Assembly: GCA_963556145.1 (NCBI GenBank)
Contig: OY744468.1
Span: 1,054,001 to 1,118,000 of the forward strand
Source: Hygrocybe punicea
Taxonomy: Eukaryota > Basidiomycota > Agaricomycetes > Agaricales > Hygrophoraceae
Direction: 5' to 3'
DNA: 64,000 nucleotides
The notes under the pieces are model-generated. The model was not told where the DNA came from and did not search any database. It saw only the letters and a program-made list of their open reading frames with translations. Shown here one piece after another: positions 59,322-64,000 of this stretch. Each line of letters begins with the position of its first letter. Position 1 is the stretch's first letter. The position numbers and the translations under genes are program-made.

Positions 59322-59739
59322 TTCTGACGGGGTTTCGCAGACAGGATGTTGTCGCCGCTGAAAGAGGTGTCGTCGAAGATGGGGGAAAGCAAGAAAGTTT
59401 TGAGGCCAGCCATTTTTGATTGTTGGACGGAAAGAGCCAAGGAACCAACTTTGGCGGACAATGGTTGTTTGGTTCCGGGGTCAGTGCCAAACATTCCCAC
59501 GGTGAGTCATTTATTAATTAATTATTATTGTCACTCGTTCAACACGCTATTGTTCATCGACGAGTCAGTGATATTCTCCATTGTTTGCTTCCGACTTTGA
59601 AAATCACCGTTGCTCAACCCTTGGGAATCCAATACCGCCATTGTCTGACTACTCTGACTCGACGGATCGGAGTCGCCGTGTCTGCTTTTTCACAAGTTCA
59701 ATATTTGCCATCACCGGCAACAGGTGTACCCGTTTTGCA
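59322..59739. promoter_or_regulatory. Shared divergent promoter region (STE6-like / POP4)
   Basis: 418 bp separate the two divergent start codons, so both promoters must lie here or overlap the 5' ends. I see no clear TATA box or pheromone-response element, though one could be missed by eye. Confidence 0.4.
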
Positions 59740-60750
59740 ATGTCTTCGAATAAGTCAGGCACGACACCGATAGACCCATACAAACCTCCTCCAATAGCCC
59801 AGGTGCAACCCTAACACAAAGGGGGATAGGTTCGACATGTGGCTGACATGGTAATTTATGATGACAGAACCAGCGCATCAAACTCTCCACGAATGCACCG
59901 TTTACCCCGTCGTACGTAAAATCGCAGCTCGTGCAGAATCCCAATGCAGCAGCAGAGGTGTATGCCACGCGTGTGCGGGGACGTGTGATCGCCCTCGCGA
60001 ATCCTGCGCGTGAAAGCAAGGTGCGGAAGGAACGCGTGGAGGCCCGTGCTAGAAAACGTGTACACCGGGCAAGAGCGAATGCGGGGATCGTTGGACGGCG
60101 GGAGTGTGCGGAGAAGGGTATGTGGCGGATTGAGGAGGGGCTACGGTGCGCACGGTTCATGCCCGGTGACTAAGAGTTAATGAAAAATTCAGGTTCGCAA
60201 CGTTCCTGCCCTTGCATCACTTGTGGCTAGGGTACATGTCAGAATTGCTTGGCCCCTTGCCAGGGCCTGCGGAAGGGTTGGCGAAGGGAGGTGCTGCGGG
60301 GATGCAGGCGAAGCTTGTCAAGGCAGATTTCCACGGGTCGTTCATTACAGGTGAGAGTGTAGCGAACGGGGGGGCTGTGGCGTGCTGAGAAACTGAATTG
60401 ACAGTGAATGAGAGCAAGAACCCGAGTTTGGTTGGGATATCTGGGCTGGTGTTGCACGAGACAGAGAACGCGTTCAGGGTTATTACGCGAAAAGACGCGG
60501 TGAAACGTTGAGTTGGTGCTTCCGTGGGAGATGATTCACGCTGAGCTTAGTTTGGATAGTGATACCGAAGCAAGGGTCGATATTTGGAATTGGGGTCCCG
60601 TCTGGGTCGTCGTTGTCGAGTATGTCGGCGACGACGACGATTGAGGAGGTGGGACACTATGGGCTGTCGCTGTATGGGAGCCAGATGCGGTACCGTGCGG
60701 GAGAGCGGGCAGGACGGAAGATGAAGGGGAAGGTTACGATAGAGATTTGA
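59740..60750 (+). CDS. POP4: RNase P/MRP protein subunit POP4 (Rpp29)
   Basis: Exons 59740-59802, 59868-60154, 60193-60350, 60405-60506 and 60551-60750 join in phase to 269 residues. The second exon is Arg/Lys-rich, as in the basic N-terminal half of Rpp29. The rest matches the conserved Sm-like core: LHHLWLGYMSELLG, AKLVKADFHGSFITV, SKNPSLVGISGLVLHETE, NAFRVITRKDAVK, VIPKQGSIFGIGVP and LYGSQMRYRAGERAGRKMKG. The protein binds the RNA of RNase P and RNase MRP in the nucleus and helps tRNA 5' maturation and rRNA processing. Introns are very short (38-65 nt). Single essential housekeeping gene; it looks intact. Confidence 0.9.
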
Positions 60751-60850
60751 GAATCGAGAAAATGCTTAAAGGCAATCTGAGGCACGTGATGAGATTGAGT
60801 CAGCGACGGTCGCTTGTTTTCGCACGACTCTGCACTTTTACTTTTTCTCG

Positions 60851-61483
60851 ATGAACCCGCGACGGTCTTCCCGCATTAAATATGCCCACGGCCAAACACC
60901 GGCACGCGAACACGCTAAAATATCACCGCGTTCGCTCAGAGCAATCAAGCGACAGCGCCTGTCTCCGCTCGACCATGTTCCGCCACCGCTCTTGCCTGTG
61001 GTCAGTCCCCCAACTCCGAGTCTTCTCTGCCCTCTTCTCTAATCTCTTTCCAAAGCCAAGAATTCGCAGGCAAAAGCACTCCGTCTCCGCTCCAAAGCCC
61101 GTCCCCGTCCCCGTTCCCGTCCCTCCAACCCCTTCCTGTTCCTATGTCACCTATACCGTCCTCTCGCCACAACCACAGCCACGACTCGACCCCAAACCCC
61201 CCAACCCGCCCCCAGACATCCTCCCCAACACCGACATATTCCCTCCATCTCCTCTCCTCGACGACGACGACCCCCCAGAGAGACGTGGTGAAAATATCTG
61301 GAAGGTCGCCTGCAAGCGCCGTGTCGGCTTTCTGTATTTATATATCCTCCCTTCCCTGTTCAACCAGCTCACTCATTCCCTCCTAGCTACCGACAATACA
61401 CCCCACAGACAATCCGCGCTGTCGTAGCTGCCCAGGCAGAATGCGAGTCCCTCCTCAACCCACACTCTACAGCTCGCCACACC

Positions 61484-61515
<32 letters not shown>

Positions 61516-62761
61516 CGATGAAGACGACGATGAAGACGAAGACGCAGATGGGGACTATCATATGGACGGTGAACGCGAGGTTGACCTCGGCACCTTTGAC
61601 TTGCATGGTTTCACCGATTTCGAACTCGATTTAAATTATTTAGCCTCACCTCTTCTACCTCCCACCCAGAACTCTGACACACCACATCCCCCACCCCCAC
61701 CCCCACCACCAACCCTCACACCTTCCACATCCCCCCTCGCAACGCTCTTCTCCAGCACCTCACCATCCCTCCCATTCCCCCCTCCCCCACTCGCTTCCGT
61801 CCCCGTTAGCGCCCTGCGCGACGAAACTTGGCCCCGCTTCATGGGCCGCGGGACCCCAGTCGACCAGCGTCGCCGCGGCGACTGGAGCAGCGACATGTCT
61901 TTTACCACCACAACAAAAACACCCGCTTATCAACCAGGGAGACCACGGCGGAATAGCGATAGTTGGGCCGATTTGGCGGGCTTGGCGGGCTTGGCGGGCT
62001 TAGCGGAATGCTCGGGCATCGTCGATTCTAGGAGCCGTACCGTCTCTGCACCCGCAAGGGTGTCCAGTCCCGGTCCTGGGTCAGGGGAATTCGGACTCGG
62101 ACTCGGACTCGGACTAGGGTCTGAATCTAACCCCGTGCACATGCACATGCCCATGCCCGTGGCTATGGGCGGTCCTGGGATGCCTGTCGGGACCACCGAC
62201 GTCGGGGAGTGGAGTGCGTTTCTAGAGAGCTTGCTACTCGGCCCTTGCGTCACCGGGTCGTTCAATTCATCTGGCCTCACGAGGACCGCTGCTACTGCTA
62301 CTGCTACTGCTACTGCTACTGCTACTGCTACTGCTACTGCTACCACTTCTACTTCTACAGCTGCTCTTACTGCCACTCCCACTACGGCTCCTACCACTCC
62401 CACTCCCACTCCCACTCCTACTCCTACTACGGCTGCTACGACGGCTGCTCCTGCAGGGCTTGCCGGGAGTGACGGGAATGATATGGGAGAAGGGGACAAT
62501 GCGGGAGGGATGCGGTGGTTCGAGTTGGTGCCGGGACCTGGGGTTGGGGGTACAGGGAACCCCCAGTCCACGATCGGAATGGGCATTGGGATGAGCATGG
62601 GCATGGGTATGGACATGGGTATGAACATGAACATGGACATGGACATGGACATGGATATGGCGATGGGTCCAGGTCCAGGTCCAGGTCCGGGTCCGGGTCT
62701 GGGTGTGGTGGGGGAGACGCAAACGCATACACCGAGTCCGTTGAGTTTCGCGTTGGGGTAA
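60851..62761 (+). CDS. Low-complexity acidic/Pro-rich protein, three exons
   Basis: Exons 60851-61000, 61056-61304 and 61409-62761 join in phase 0 to 583 residues. The basic N-terminus MNPRRSSRIKYAHGQTPARE carries SP/TP sites and could be a nuclear signal. Then come a Pro-rich stretch, IRAVVAAQAECESLLNP, a run of Asp/Glu, and a short ordered motif (DLGTFDLHGFTDFELDLNYL) that resembles an acidic-hydrophobic activation segment. The rest is repeats: Pro runs, LAGLAGLA, Thr-Ala dipeptides from ACTGCT repeats, Met-Gly and Gly-Pro. I do not recognise a family; a transcription-related role is inference. The third exon is long and its frame is stop-free on both strands, so part of its length may be repeat expansion. 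Confidence 0.5.
62283..62425 (+). repeat. Microsatellite-like (ACTGCT)n and (ACTCCC)n in the coding region
   Basis: ACTGCT hexamers at about 62285-62345 encode alternating Thr-Ala, followed by ACTCCC-type repeats encoding Thr-Pro. Prone to in-frame length changes. Confidence 0.8.
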
Positions 62762-62763
62762 AT

Positions 62764-62812
62764 GAGAGAGAGAGAGAGAAGGAGAGAGAGAGAGAGAAGG
62801 AGAGAGAGGAAA
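62764..62812. repeat. GA-rich microsatellite
   Basis: GAGAGA runs interrupted by GAAG directly after the stop codon of the low-complexity gene. A CT-rich tract follows at 63028-63075. Confidence 0.85.
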
Positions 62813-63349
62813 ACGCTCTCTGCGTTCGTACGACCGCGGCAACGTTTACTGTGGCGGCGGGGGTGACTAGACTTGGGTCTTTCTTTGACCCTCGCTCGCG
62901 GCATCATTTTTGCCCCCCCCCCCTCACCCCCACCCCGCCTCCTCAACCCGGTTATCTGCCTCCTGATCCGCCTCAGGGCCAGGGTGTGGGGTGGTTGTCC
63001 ACCGGACCACCGCTCCTAGTTGGTTTCTTTTTCTTTTTTTTCTTTTCTTTTCTTTCTTTTTCTTTTTCTTTCTTTCTGTATTTCGAATCCACTGCAATCT
63101 GGCATAACAACATACCTAATGATAATTTAGTTCTTGGTTTACAGTTAGTAACCCAACGAGATATCTAAGCCGAGGCAGAGGCCGTCTATATATCATTCTA
63201 AATATTCACGTCTCAGATCTCTGGGTGAAGAAACACTGAGGGCATCGATGAGATTTACGATTTACAGCCGTTTTCCAAATACTTGCAGTGCCTGATTCTC
63301 ACTGTCAGTCTGGAGCAAAGCATGACGCTCTCTCTCTCTTGTTCTGCGT

Positions 63350-63725
63350 CACTACCATAATGCCTCCCCGTTCTAATCAAATTCAAGAAGGCCGGTGCGG
63401 CCTGCGCTAAACTTGTCCAATTCGAGGACCTTCCAAACTGGAGTGATCTTGCGTCAAAAATCGCTAAGGATTTCCTCATTTTACCGGAACATGTTGGTGT
63501 ACATGTGGCTTATGTCGACGAAGCCCCCTGAGGGATGAGTTTCATCTTAAAAATGAACAAGACCCAAGATTTGAAAACTCCAGTCTCTGCTGCGTCACGA
63601 TTCCCTTTAACGTGTCTGTCTACCGCTCACATTTCACGTTTAACGTCGATTCCCATTCTTTTATTCTATTGCTCTGCCCCAATCAGCCTCGATTCCTGCA
63701 ATGTGGTCCATGGATTCCAATCTTC
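63350..63725 (+). pseudogene. PB1-like domain fragment
   Basis: ATG at 63360 (MPPRS) and, after a one-base shift, an open stretch with VLIKFKKAGAACAKLVQ, LPNWSDLASKIAKDF and HVGVHVAYVDEAP before a TGA at 63529-63531. The pattern of a basic first strand followed by a helix and an acidic loop recalls PB1 domains of fungal proteins. The acidic loop is cut short; sequence resembling its continuation (RDEFHLKNEQDPRF) is in another frame. Likely a degraded copy; moderate doubt about the domain. Confidence 0.35.
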
Positions 63726-63804
63726 CTGATCTATTGAAGAGCGGTGAGCACTCCTGAGTGGTCGGAACCATATATCACTCAATCTTGTGGCTTAAGAGGA
63801 CAAT

Positions 63805-64000
63805 TTGAAGCTCTTTTGTTGTATTCTCGGGTCTAATTGTATCTTTCCGGTTGACATTACCAAGAGCGAGACTGTGGGCGACCTGAAGAAAGCGATCAAG
63901 AAAAAGAAGGAGCATGAACTTGGTCACGTTGGTGCTGATGCTCTCGACCTCTGGCAGGTAAGTGACTCCTTATCTTACTTGATTATATCTTCCCGCTGAC
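63805..64000 (+). CDS. Crinkler-like N-terminal domain, partial, no ATG
   Basis: From 63805 the frame reads LKLFCCILGSNCIFPVDITK, then ETVGDLKKAIKKKK and DALDLWQ, ending at a strong donor (CAG|GTAAGT at 63957), and runs off the window. This matches the ubiquitin-like N-terminal domain of fungal Crinkler (CRN)-family proteins, which normally begin M-x-LFC and are followed by nuclease-like or kinase-like C-termini. The expected start codon is TTG and an in-frame TAA lies four codons upstream, so the gene has either lost its ATG or has an upstream exon. No C-terminal domain is visible here. Confidence 0.6.

Noticed and set aside
61930..62946. 338-codon minus-strand frame rich in Met-Ser and Pro-Gly
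   Set aside because: Complement of the repeat-rich third exon of the plus-strand gene, which connects in phase to two upstream exons while the minus frame does not.

Overview
The window looks like nuclear DNA of a mushroom-forming basidiomycete (Agaricomycetes). Predicted genes carry many introns of about 50-80 nt with GT..AG borders. The transposon families (Helitron, hAT, Harbinger, pogo-like, KDZ-associated cysteine clusters) are those usual in this class. Orphan multi-exon genes, an a-factor-exporter-like ABC transporter and a Crinkler-like fragment also fit. No search could be run, so all assignments come from motif reading and knowledge of families.

Layout. 0-1.9 kb: a small coiled-coil gene model followed by a triplicated ~300-bp coding-like repeat. 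2.0-4.3 kb: a CATCTTT satellite in two blocks around a low-complexity cassette. 5.2-7.2 kb: a Harbinger/PIF transposase with an intact DDE triad and a coiled-coil ORF facing it. 7.5-8.65 kb: a non-autonomous hAT-like element, then a ~0.75-kb near-perfect palindrome. 9.7-11.25 kb: tandem repeats ending in a conserved terminus seen again at 31.4-31.6 kb. 11.4-19 kb: a decayed Helitron Rep-helicase on the minus strand. 19.9-30.1 kb: a block of unrecognised multi-exon genes, one of which I predict to be ATP-grasp-like, interrupted by a second kind of non-autonomous hAT element with an 8-bp duplication. 30.4-31.6 kb: palindromic repeats. 32-34.3 kb: a pogo/Tc1-type transposase broken by stops. 34.6-37.9 kb: a decayed copy of a large uncharacterised Agaricomycete family. 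38.632-49.560 kb: a single large hAT transposon delimited by matching termini and an exact 8-bp target-site duplication. It carries a casein-kinase-1 pseudogene, a hAT transposase, a KDZ-type cysteine-cluster fragment and a nested non-autonomous hAT element with its own 8-bp duplication. 50.4-54.3 kb: a small MITE, a small secreted-protein gene and a 2-kb long-terminal-inverted-repeat element filled with low-complexity DNA.

54.6-62.8 kb is a quiet genic stretch. It holds an intact Ste6-like full ABC transporter, a divergently transcribed POP4/Rpp29 RNase P/MRP subunit and a low-complexity acidic protein. The last kilobase has a PB1-like fragment and the start of a Crinkler-like domain.

Two cross-cutting signals stand out. 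First, a ~50-bp palindrome (CCTC / TCAATTGA / GAGG, arms about 25 bp from the centre) recurs inside otherwise unrelated low-complexity mobile cassettes. Second, broken genes are interrupted overwhelmingly by in-frame TGA where an arginine CGA is expected, suggesting CpG-directed C-to-T decay of repeats while the genic stretch is spared.
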